A stretch of 64,000 bases of DNA from the NCBI GenBank assembly GCA_021234155.1, contig JAJEKV010000053.1, forward strand, positions 9,371,798 to 9,435,797, written 5' to 3'. The translations under genes were made by a program, and so were the position numbers. Position 1 is the stretch's first letter; every line of letters begins with the position of its first letter. Shown here piece by piece: positions 1 through 9,936 of the stretch. Under the pieces are notes generated by a model, which had not been told where the DNA came from, ran no database searches, and saw only the letters and a list, made by a program, of their open reading frames with translations. Source of the DNA: Isoetes taiwanensis (Eukaryota > Streptophyta > Lycopodiopsida > Isoetales > Isoetaceae).

Positions 1-2
1 AT

Positions 3-74
3 TGGCTTCAATAGATCCACGCCAGCCTATTTCTATGTTGGGCTTCAAGAGATCTGTGCCAGCCTATTTCTAAG
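3..74. repeat. two-copy short tandem repeat
   Basis: Two adjacent copies of about 36 bp share the elements ggcttcaaNagat and gccagcctatttct. No coding potential is evident, and the left edge may extend beyond the window. Confidence 0.6.
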
Positions 75-172
75 CCTAAACCCGTGTCTGCCCTGTTTCG
101 TGGTCACGGCTGAGCCCCGTTTCTTGGATATGGCATTGTGATACTAGAATAGCCTTGCTGTAGAAAGATTTC

Positions 173-400
173 TCAAAGAGGAGGAAAGAAATACGCTTCA
201 AAATGAATAAAGGGGTTCGAAGCAGGAAGCCGTTGAATGACATAATCCTTAAGCTGCTTTTTGCACAATTGAAGTTTGTTCTCGCCGTCCATCTGAAAGA
301 AACCGATTCCTTCTGTAACCGTTCCTTGCCTTAGTCCGATGGGAAAGCAGATCCGATGGGGCTCCTGAAAACCTAGAGTTCCAATGCGCGATCGTTGCAT
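173..400 (-). CDS. unrecognised 75-codon ORF, possibly a first exon
   Basis: The frame opens with ATG at 400 and runs 75 codons to a stop at 173. The product is mixed hydrophilic/aromatic with no motif I recognise. It has no signal peptide and no membrane segment. Composition is less AT-rich than the flanks, which is the only argument for coding. No partner exon could be found inside the window. It may be a chance ORF. Confidence 0.2.
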   Translation of the reverse strand: MQRSRIGTLGFQEPHRICFPIGLRQGTVTEGIGFFQMDGENKLQLCKKQLKDYVIQRLPASNPFIHFEAYFFPPL

Positions 401-440
401 GTCCCCCTGGTTCTTTTTTTGCTTTTTTTGCTTTTTGATT

Positions 441-465
441 TCTTATCTTATCTTATCTTATCTTA
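441..465. repeat. (TCTTA)5 microsatellite
   Basis: Five perfect TCTTA units, preceded by a T-rich tract. Confidence 0.85.
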
Positions 466-499
466 ATATTAACCTAATATTTGAGACCTAAACTAAAAA

Positions 500-700
500 A
501 ACATGCAAACAATAAAAGCCCCACAACCACACGATTTTCCCTCTTCTTTAAAATCAATGGCTAACAAATGGGTGCACTCTAGAAATACCGTTTAGTACGT
601 CCACGTGAATACGCCCGTGAAATTATATGAAAACCATGCCAAAAAGCGTATAAAATCACAAAAAAAAACCCCCTGTTATAATGCTAGATATGGAACCCTA
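500..700 (-). repeat. dispersed repeat, inverted partner at 33005-33200
   Basis: The reverse complement of this stretch aligns by eye with 33005-33200 on the plus strand. Shared blocks include ggtatttctagagtgcaccc-like and aaaatcgtgtggttgtg. The identity of the family is unknown. The segment between here and 1437 holds no gene I can support. Confidence 0.55.
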
Positions 701-1437
701 GGGGTTCTTAACCTACTCTCCATGGATGCATACCCAATATAGGTGATGTTGATCCATGGAGCTTATGGTTAGTTTTGGTTAAGGCCCTTGTGCCTGATTG
801 AGAGGCTCTAGTGCCTGAATATGAGACCCTTATATCTCGTTGTGAGGCTCTAGTACTGAATATCGTGCCTGGTTGGAGGCCCTCGTGCCTGGATGGAGGC
901 TCTAGTGCTTGATAAGCTCTATGGCCTTTATCTTTGTTGTTATTTTGCAGGCCTCAAGCCAGGGGAGCCTAAGAGGATCTTGTGCAGGAGGGAGACCTCA
1001 TGTTTCTATCATATTGTCTTTCCTTGTTATTTTTGCAGGGTTAAAGTAGGAGGCCATTTCTTTATGTTTTAGCACTTTCAAAGGCACATGCAAGAAGTAG
1101 TTAAAAAGGTTTTGTATATGATATGGCGATTTCAAGTTGTGGCAAGCCAGATAGATGTTACACATAATCAATGATATGTTTTGGCTTTTTTAAGTGTGTG
1201 TTTCCACACATTAGTCACGAGATGATGAGATCATTTGGAGAAGGTCCTATATCGATGTTCTTCCACTCAGTTCTATTATATGATGTTTTTTAACCCAACA
1301 AGGCTAGTCAGCATGAGGATGTACTTTATTAGAGCCCTAGCTTTATTTTAGTGACTCTACTATTGCAGGATTTTTCCTTGAAAACCCAAAATGGGCGAGG
1401 TTTTTTAATCCTGACCATAATGGTTTCACTAACTGTA

Positions 1438-1600
1438 GCATGTATCTTCTTGTTGGTTTCAAAGAGATTCCCGTGAGGGTAAGCATGTATCTTCTTATTG
1501 GTTTCAAAGAGATGCTCGTGAGCATGTATCTTCTTGTTGGTTTCAAAGAGATGCCCGCCGCATGTATCTTCTTGTTGGTTTCAAAGAGATGCCCGTGAGG
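1438..1600 (+). repeat. four-copy tandem repeat of about 40 bp
   Basis: Units start at 1438, 1483, 1522 and 1560. Each begins gcatgtatcttctt and continues through gtttcaaagagat. Unit lengths are 45, 39 and 38 bp, so copies differ by small indels. The last copy runs into the ORF at 1562. Confidence 0.85.
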
Positions 1601-1864
1601 GTTTTATCCAGTGTTGATCTTCTCAGTAGTTCACATAACTTAGATCACCTATTTGAATTGAAGAAAGCTGATAATACATTTGCTATTCCAGAGACTATGA
1701 ATAAGTGCTTGTGTATGGACGAAATTGTTAATATCTTGAGTAATTCAGAAGAGACATTGTGCTTCCTGTTAGGTGTTCTCAGGGAGAGTAAACTTGAGAG
1801 AGGAACATTCATTTTTGGCAATGCAAATTTATCAAGATATAATAGTTGCCATAGGAAAATATGA
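1562..1864 (+). CDS. unrecognised 100-codon ORF overlapping a tandem repeat
   Basis: ATG at 1562 lies inside the last unit of the tandem repeat, so the annotated start may be accidental. The remaining ~85 codons are hydrophilic and leucine-rich, resembling an exon fragment, but I recognise no family. No splice-consistent continuation was established. It may be a remnant of a host gene. Confidence 0.2.
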   Translation: MYLLVGFKEMPVRVLSSVDLLSSSHNLDHLFELKKADNTFAIPETMNKCLCMDEIVNILSNSEETLCFLLGVLRESKLERGTFIFGNANLSRYNSCHRKI

Positions 1865-2367
1865 TCATATTGAGGGCAAATCTATTCTAGACATAACGAA
1901 TGTAGATTCCGATGCCTTCAGACCCTCCACTACCCTCTATTAGGCTTCAATCATGCAATCAATGTCATCCTGCATACAGTGCTTTTTCAATCATTTATAT
2001 TACTGCAGCATTTCTCTGTATTGTCTGTACAACAATATAGATTTTCAAAATAAATATGTAGAACCCATTGTTACAACTGCTTTCCTTCTCAGAATGTCAT
2101 GTACCAGGATACCAAGCATAGGCAACTAGGATAGCGCAGCTCATTAATCTTCTATGATAAAATAAACCGCATCTCCAGTTTTTGTTTTAAGCAGGCAACA
2201 GTACATCCAACTTCAGAATCCAATGCCAGGCCTTCAAACATATGCAACTCTAGTATGCCAGTCAAGGTACTTTAGTACTACTACTACCACTTTGAAGTCT
2301 CTGCGCACATCTGGTTTTTGCTTGAGGCAGAACGTAATGCTCTATCCTTACAAAATTATTATGGAAA

Positions 2368-3237
2368 TTAAAACAAATTAACTATGCTACCTTTGCCTAT
2401 AGAAGCCTTCAGCAATTCAGCTTGTGCTGGGCATAACGAAGAATGATCACAAATTTGACGCAAGCGTAAAATAATTTGCAAAACTGTTGAATAGTTCTCA
2501 AGAATAATGCTAGAAGTGCGAAAATGTTGGAGCACATTTCTGCCTTGTGATTCAACATTATCATAAAGGCGACGGTCTTCAGAAGAAAGAACAACAGGGT
2601 AAATTGTCACAATCTTTACAGGTAATTCAATAAGTTTTCATCCATCAACTTTCGTGTCCTTTATTCGCCTAAGTGCAGTGGCAGATACTAAACCTTGAAA
2701 GAGACGTAACAGTAATTGTGGAATTACCATCAAAATATCATGCTATTATGTCTTTTCATGTCCTTTATTCACCTAAACGCAATGGCAGATACTAAGCCAT
2801 GAAAGAGACGTAACAGTGAATATGGAATTACCATCAAAATATCCTGCTAACATGTATTTTCTTCGTTACTTTAAACCAAAATGTTACATCTTTGAATGCA
2901 GTTTATAATATGCAGCAATATCTCTTCAAGCAGAATATATACATGAAAATTTGTGAAGTATACCTAAAAGGCCATTCCAAATACAAACAAGAAAGCACAG
3001 AAAATTACTGGTGCTTCGAATTAAACCACGAAATTTCTCAGCCAAACAGAAAAGCATATTACCTGCAAACTCAAGAAACCACTTTGTTCTCCATTTAATA
3101 GAGGCCGCTGAATTGTGCGGTTCCAGAATGATATTTAATGGCTCCAACTGAAAAAACACCATCATACTGACTAAGTCCTTGGGAGCATTCTGTATTGGAG
3201 TTCTAGATATAACAGCCCGTCTTCGTTCTGCTTTCAA
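2368..3237 (-). pseudogene. SNF2/RAD5 (SMARCA3-like) helicase fragment
   Basis: Reading the minus strand, 3237 to 3064 encodes the end of an SNF2 ATPase domain: basic AERR, then a degenerate TGTPIQN motif (here SRTPIQN), then DL..MMVFFQLEPL. It stops at a plausible splice donor (TTTGCAG/GTAATA). The second block, about 2628 to 2371, encodes the linker before the C-terminal helicase lobe: ELP.K....YPV.LSSEDRRLYD, then NYSTVLQIILRLRQICD. These patterns are typical of plant RAD5/SMARCA3-like DNA-repair helicases. The N-terminal HIRAN region, Walker A, DEAD-like box, RING finger and C-terminal lobe are all absent nearby, and the TGT motif is damaged. I read it as a two-exon gene fragment, not a working gene. 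Confidence 0.7.
2655..2848. repeat. 104-bp tandem duplication in the intron of the SNF2 fragment
   Basis: Copies start at 2655 and 2759 with tgtcctttattc and end in atcatgct/atcctgct. They differ by scattered substitutions. The repeat lies in the presumed intron between the two SNF2 exon remnants. Confidence 0.8.
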
Positions 3238-4141
3238 CTTTGCAACTATGTTTGTGTGATGAGCATTTGGGTTTTTTTTATAAGATGTGCCTCATTTAGA
3301 ATGACCCGTAGCCAACTAACCTGCCTTAATGGAGATGCTTATTTTATCCTTCCTGAAATATAATCATATTCCATATTAGTTAAGCATGTAATTTATAAAA
3401 TTTAAATAGGAACACTTTAAGAAAAGAGATATTTTCTGCTTTGCCAGGCTTCCTTCCATTCAATGATTCCAAGCTGCCCATAGTCAAACTTTAATAACAA
3501 GAAGAAAGCCCATCATATACGTGAAAATAGAGCCTGGCAAAGGAATTGCATGTTTTGTTAATAAAAATCCTTAAGATCGCAAGAACAAATATTCAATTTC
3601 TTACCACAATTCTTAACGGCCCTTCCTAAAGGATCTTCAAACTAATCCATCATCTAGTCCAATCTTGAACAACTTGATTATACTTCTTAAACATAATCGT
3701 ATAATCTACGTACAAGTTGATAACAAATTATCCAAAATGTTTTGCACATCTTATTTACAGCATATGCTCTGAAATCAAAGACTTCCACATAATTGCATAA
3801 GAAAAACACCAGAATACTTGATATTAGAGGCATAAAATAGTTGCTCATCACAAAAGCTTTCTCTTAGAGCAATATGTAGAGTTGTAGGTTCAGTTTTCAG
3901 AAGTTGGAAATTCTGAAATCTTGTACGAGTGTGAAAAATCAGCTTTAGTTCATAATAGAGGCTTGAAACATAAGGTTTTACATCAGACCCACCTTGAATA
4001 AACACATCCAAATATCTACCTGTAGCCAAACCAATCAGTTAGCATAAACACCTTTGAACAGACTTTAAGAGCTAGGATTCCATAAGAAACACATAAGTAA
4101 ACTAAACGTAGAGGTTACTCAATTTTTTCAGACTTGCAATG

Positions 4142-4666
4142 TCATTTGCCTCTTTGAATAGATCTATACTGGGCAATATTCTTAGCCATAGTGGCTTCAT
4201 CAAAGTCTGGACTTAGGTTCTGTCTGATGCCTCTGCCCTTCTTGCCTTTCTTTTGGTATGGATCCATTGTAATTTTTTGCGGTGGGAACCTTCTTCTTTT
4301 TCTTCGAAGTACCCAATTCCCTTTCCTTTGCCAGAAGGGGAGTAGCAGATGCAACTTCTAGGAACATCTTTTTGTTCAGCAACCCCTCCATCATTTCTTG
4401 TGCCCAAGGAGAAGTACCATGAGCACCAACAAGCTGTTGATATTCCATCTCCCTCTCGTTTTCTTCCCAATCCATGTCATTTCCAACTACAAATTCTGCT
4501 CATCGAGATTGGCTTTTGGCTCTTCAAGATTGACATTATGCTCCTCATTGACATTCTGCTCCACTTCGAAATTCACTTGGTCGCCATCTCCCAAGCCATC
4601 TGCTGGTATTTCAGGAGGGTCTTTATGCAGCTCTATGTTCACTTTTTCCTGAAACTCAGATTTTGA
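4142..4666 (-). pseudogene. acidic/lysine-rich coding-like stretch, unassigned
   Basis: The minus strand from about 4666 reads as an acidic segment rich in E, N and V, then (after a frame change near 4480) a segment with WEENEREMEY. A KKKKK basic patch and a glutamine/glutamate tail follow. Composition is protein-like over roughly 170 codons but no conserved family was recognised. A second coding-like stretch of 84 codons lies at 3775-4029 on the same strand, with AG and GT at its edges. The two could be exons of one decayed host gene. I assign no function. Confidence 0.25.
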
Positions 4667-4669
4667 AGA

Positions 4670-6769
4670 TAGAAAATGAACAGAAACAGAACTGGACCTA
4701 ACCCAATAGTGGTAAAAAAAAAAATAACATAAAGGGTATTAAGGAGGCCACATGAGTAAGATATGATTATTAATAAGGTTATTTGAAGGCAAATAGGACA
4801 AGACGTCTATAAGAGTGTCTCTGAATCGGTCATAGCTATTTATATCCCATTTATACAACATATCAAAGCTCCATGCTCTAGTGGGCAGGGAAACTCAGGC
4901 TTTTGGTTAAAATTTTGTTAAGAGAATTATGAACTATCCCAATGCATTTTTCCCCTCCACTACATGTGGATCCTGCTAAGCAACTATAAGACTCGGACTT
5001 ATCATTTCACAGGGCCTGATTATCTTTTTCCTCTTTTAGCTTAACTAATTTTCTTGTACTGCCAGATAAGTTTTGAACTTGGAAGTACAAGTGAAATGAT
5101 CTGTTGCTAGCAATAACAAGCTCTAGTAATGCATAGATATGTCAAGACAAGAGGTCCTAAATGGGGACCAGGAATGAAACATACCAAAAATTGATGTTGT
5201 CTAAATCAGCACTACATACCTTACTCAACAAACTGCATTGGCTCTCTCAATGAATTACACAATCAAACAATGATGATAGAGTAATGGGTGGATTCTATGG
5301 TGCTAGATGGATGGAGCATGAGCGTTGCATTATATGTTGCTAGGAATATGGTATGGCCTATCTAGTAGAGATTTTGAGTGGTAGTCCATCTCATGAGTTT
5401 AGACCTCATGATGAAGTAGAATATGTGAATTGTCTCATGGAAGTATTACATGGAAGTTATAGTTGTTTATATGTTAAGGGATTTCATGTTCTTGCTTTGG
5501 GATTTGGCAATGAGATGTTGTCACTTAATTATGAAACATCTTGGTATGAACCTCATTTTATTGTATTGCATTGCTCTGTGGTTGTTCTTGAAAGTAAGAT
5601 GCATGAGGATTTTATAATATTTCGTATTTGATCAGCCTGTAAGGATATTAATGATATTCTATCTTGGAAAGTCATGATGGATGATGTTGCATCTTGCATT
5701 GCAAACGGACCATCTTCAGAGGGGTGGAATGGCCGTGAGACTCCGCATCCATGCCAGATGGCTAGAGGGATGGCATGTTGCATTTACGGCCTACCTTCGG
5801 AGGGGTGGAGTGGCCGTGTAAACTACGCATCGGGGTCAGAATGGCTAGTCAGATGAGTTAAAGGCAGAGCCTTGTGAAAACCCTGTACGTACAGATGGAG
5901 AGAGTGGTCTCCTTGGGGTCGCAACCCAAGGATTACGCTTGGCATATGTGCATGCATACAGAAGATTGATATGAATGTAAACATGCTTGTAGTATGAGCT
6001 CTAACTAATGCAGGGGCATAGTGGAGCAGGTAAATCTATTGTCTTCTTATCTTGGATGTTATATACGATTGCTTTGCGGTTGATGTTGTGAATGCTTCCA
6101 AAATGTTTCCTCCCCACTTAGTCCTTGTGGACTATATTTGTGTATGTTTAAGAGGGTACGTCCTGAGCTGAGAACACAATACTGAGAGGGAGAGTCCAGT
6201 GATGGGGTGGCTACGGAGAAGATTTTCTTATTCGTCTCGATGACCTTGGTGGAGGAAACGTCGGATCGACCAGTGGTGTTAGTGGAAGCTATTGGTGTGC
6301 CCAGAATTAGATGAGCTTGGTCTCGTATGTAAATACCTGATTTAAGGGAGCATAAATATTGAGCAAGTATATATAAGTCTTATGAATATTTAACTTGGAT
6401 GTTAAATGTGTCGGTGCAATGGCCTAGGCCAAGGGGCAAGGTTCGTTTCATATATGGCAGGTGTGCTACTATTAAATGTCTTTTTCACAGTCTCGGTGTT
6501 GATAATTTTCATGAGGGATTCTACTTATAGCCATTTTCTACATAATGATCGATGGATAGGATCCCTCTAGGAGGCATGTTTTAGTTTCAATCAACTCTAA
6601 GATTATAATGGTTTCTCATTCAGTTAACTAAGAACGTGCTTTTTGTTAAGTTTGTTGAAAATTGGACAATTTCAGTAGGGGTTCAAATCTCTTCAAACTT
6701 ATAGTGCGTATTATTTTTGAGCTGTTTTTTTTTATATATTATAGCATTGAGGTCTTACACTGTGCCAGA
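4670..6769. other. no supportable gene
   Basis: Mostly AT-rich intergenic-type sequence. A 92-codon plus-strand ORF at 5353-5631 is unrecognised. Around 5700-5830 the phrase ggaggggtgga(a/g)tggccgtg occurs twice about 100 bp apart, indicating a small local duplication. Confidence 0.5.
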
Positions 6770-7620
6770 TAAATGAGTAACCATCACCATTAAGGTAACT
6801 ACAATGTGCACACTGATGATCACAATGCCGCCACCATGGTGATGCTAACACACCAACAAACAATCATGATTTCACTATACTATTGATTTGGCTTTATCGT
6901 TTTGGTATCTTGCTCACAGAACTGTAGTGTACCATTGCAGAAAATGCCTCGCCATCACGAGGTCCAAAAAACTACTTCAAACGCATGTAACTTGTAGTGA
7001 TATATTTTAAAACTGAGTGGAACTGACATCTTTGAACTCGACTTAATGAGAGCTTTCTCGATTTGGCATCGTGCCATCCAATTTAATAGAAACTTAGGGA
7101 ATCAAAAGAAAATCTCATAGAATATGAAAAAACCTAACTTAGGGATTTCTGCGAGGAAATCCAAGGAATCTTCACAAAAATTTAGAGGTCTCGAGGAATC
7201 TTCACAAAATATTGGAGAATCGTAGAGAATCTTGAGTCATCCAATAGAATTGATGGAATCTAAAAAAAATTAAACAGATTTCGAACATTGGGTAAAGCCA
7301 AACATCGGCTTGTGGGAAGCTTTCAAAAGAGTGGTACTATGCACAAGGAAGTCAGGGAATGTTAAAGGTATCTAAGACAATTTCAAAGAATCTAAGAGAA
7401 TGTTGATGGAATCCAATGGGATCTTGAAAATCTGAGAGGATCTCAAGAATCTTGAATCAATGAGAATCTTTAAGACTTTATGGGAACTTTTGAGAATCTT
7501 GGAGAAAGAAACTTGGGGAATTAACAAGGATCTCGAGGGCGAGGGCAGTTCCATAGAACGTTGAAAGAATCTTAAAGATCTAGAGGAATTCTAGTATGTT
7601 GAAATCCCATGTATTTAAGG
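6770..7620. repeat. diverged duplication, copy 1, GAATCTT-rich
   Basis: Aligns by eye with 7740-8300. Shared landmarks are the phrases gagtggaactg.catc, gagagctttt, cgtgccat and agggaatc. The 3' half is dense in GAATCTT-type words at irregular spacing, suggesting an expanded short repeat that has drifted. No coding. Confidence 0.5.
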
Positions 7621-7739
7621 TTGCCTTTTGCACGATTTAAAAATAGATACTATTCAAACCAGTAAGTGAACTCGGTAAATAAAATTTTAAAAAAATCACC
7701 ACATAGAAATTTTAATAAAGTTAGGAAGGTTCTTTTCTT

Positions 7740-8300
7740 TTTTTCAATAATGGCGACATGCCATCTCATGTGATGCCGCTACTACAAGAGGTGGCGCGTT
7801 AACATATAGATACATTTGTGCAGCCAACATTGACCATTGGACCAAAGAGGGAAGGAGAAGTCCTAGCCCAAGGAATTTTTGCAATTAATGAAGAACAATT
7901 AATGGCACCAATTTACGACACATGTTAAGAAAAAATAATATTTTAATCTTTGAATCACACATCATATATTGCACCCTTTTAGAAACTAGCTCAAATGCCT
8001 ATGACTTGCGGTCATTGTGTCAGAATCGAGTGGAACTGGCATCATTGGAGTTGACTCGTCGAGAGCTTTTCAAAGAGTAGATAGTTATAGAGGAATGTCG
8101 TGCCATTGATTTCAAGAGAACATTAGGGAATCTAAAAAGAATCCCACCCAATATGAAGTAACCTTGGGAAGTTTCAATGACTTGGAGGAGTAAGTATGAG
8201 GAATCTTCATGGAAACTTAGAGATCTAAGGAATCTTTTCAATATCTTAGGACTAGGTGAATCTTGATGAACCATTTCAACCAATAAGTGAGTCATGAAAG
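7740..8300. repeat. diverged duplication, copy 2, GAATCTT-rich
   Basis: Partner of 6770-7620, with the same order of landmarks and shorter by indels. No coding. Confidence 0.5.
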
Positions 8301-8435
8301 AGAAATTTGCGGCGACCTTGGACGCAGAGATAAATTTCTTGTATACCTCTATTTATTCTAGCTAAGTAAATGTTTGCTGACATGTAAGCCACATTCTATA
8401 TTCTGACAATATCCATTCCAAGTGCACTTTCTTTT

Positions 8436-8803
8436 TTGATAGACCTTGTTGCTTGATACATAACCTTGTACATATTGCGTAACACTTTAATTTATTATGA
8501 TAATTTTTGCTTGATGTATCATGCTAATCCACACCCCCCCCGGGCCCTTTTTTTTGAAGGGCGCGCGCCTTTATTATTCAAAGAAAGCTACAAACAAAAT
8601 ACAATGGGGACTAAAAACTCAGTGGAAAAAATATCCACTAGAGGAAATCCATTGCACCCAAATGCAACATCCGGATAGTATGAAGAGGAAGCAATAGCTC
8701 ATGAGTAAGTGTGAATGTGAAGGCAGTGCTCCCAAATACGGCTCTTCATTTCATTAGCAATTGATGAGCACCTGGATGCTTTGGTAATTAGTTGTTGATT
8801 CTT
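8436..8803. repeat. 368-bp tandem duplication, copy A
   Basis: Begins ttgatagaccttgttgcttg. It contains a C-run, a T-run and the palindrome gggcgcgcgcc followed by cctttattattcaaag, which looks like the 3' end of an older LINE. Copy B begins at 8804 and is interrupted by the LINE at 8996, resuming at 28056. Confidence 0.8.
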
Positions 8804-8995
8804 ATTGATAGACCTTGTTGCTTGATATCTAACCTTGTATGTCTCACAAAACATATTGCGTAACACTTTAATTTATTATGATAGTTTTTGCTTGATGTAT
8901 CATGATAATCCCCCCCCCTCCCCTCCCTCCCCCTTCTTTTTTTGAAGGGTATGCGCCTTTATGATTCAAAGAAAGCTACAAACAAATTACAATGT
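8804..8995. repeat. 368-bp tandem duplication, copy B, left half
   Basis: Same landmarks as copy A (ttgatagaccttgttgcttg, C-run, tgcgcctttatgattcaaag). It ends with the left LINE target-site copy, acaaattacaatgt at 8982-8995. Confidence 0.8.
8982..8995. repeat. LINE target-site duplication, left copy
   Basis: acaaattacaatgt; identical to 28042-28055. Confidence 0.92.
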
Positions 8996-8997
8996 TC

Positions 8998-9021
8998 TTT
9001 TTTTTTTTTTTTTTTTTTTTT
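8998..9021 (-). other. LINE poly(A) tail
   Basis: A T-run on the plus strand, equal to a poly(A) tail on the element strand, lying two bases from the target duplication as expected for target-primed reverse transcription. Confidence 0.85.
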
Positions 9022-9440
9022 GAGAGAGTAAGAGGTGTTTTTTCCATTAATTAATTAAAGCCATACAATGTTGTGGCAAGTGGTGAGAATCCACATTATC
9101 AGCCACCAAAAATTTAACAAGTTTATGAAGACAAGTAATAATATATATCTTCAAGTATTTTGAAAGAGCTTATGTGACCAGCAAATCCAAGTTTGAGTAA
9201 CAAGATAAATATATGATGTATCTTGCACTATGTTGATGTAGCAAAAATCATAAACTCCTGCTGTGAGCAGAAGTCCAAAAACCTGCATGAACAAGAAGCC
9301 AAGCAAAAAGCTAGAGCATAAAGTTAAACAAGCAATAGATAAAGTATTGAGCATTAGCAGATGGCAATGTGATAGGAATTTGGATGTAAAAAAGAAAGGG
9401 GAAGTGTGGAGTTTGGAGTGGCTTTTATGGATGTGATAGC

Positions 9441-9936
9441 TCATTGCTGCATTATCTGGTCGAATATGGAATTGTATACCCAGTAGAAGCCTTTATCTGT
9501 ACCAAACTTGTAACTGTTGAACTCCTCGATCCATTCTCCATCACCAGGAGTGAATATCTTCTTTTCCCATCGGTAGCAAAGTGCCATACAAGTCACCATC
9601 ATCTTATGAGAATAGTATAATTCCCTCAGATTCGCTTAGTCAGCCTATCACCAAAGAGTAGTGGTACATGAAGAGGAAGTTGAAAATGCAATACATCTGT
9701 ACCACCTCCCTACAATATATCTTAGCCCAAGTGTTTTCATTACTGTTGATTCTGACCTGGTAGAGTTTCACTTCATCTGCTGTTGCATTAGGCCCTGGAG
9801 GCTCAAGATCTGTGACACCTGTATTGTTGCAGTACAAGGTAGCCTCATGGTAGCTTAACATTGTGTCAAATCTGTTTCTGCCCTCACCCTTGAGAAATTC
9901 CAGGTACTCTATCAATATCATCAGAAAAAGGGGCAT
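9441..9936 (-). pseudogene. unassigned coding remnant in the LINE 3' region
   Basis: After the ORF2 stop region the minus strand keeps protein-like text in two blocks. The first, about 9930-9670, contains EGRNRFDTMLSYHEATLY, then PPGPNATADEVKLYQVRI, then NTWAKIYCREVVQ. The second, about 9625-9441 in another frame, contains CMALCYRWEKKIF, EWIEEFNSYKFGTDKGFYW and ends QQ-stop. The first block overlaps the last ~15 codons of ORF2 in a different frame. It does not look like any LINE domain I know. It may be a host transcript piece carried at the LINE 3' end or family-specific sequence. Function unknown. Confidence 0.45.

Noticed and set aside
5353-5631. 92-codon ORF as a gene
   Set aside because: No recognisable motif, no splice partners and AT-rich codon use like the flanks.
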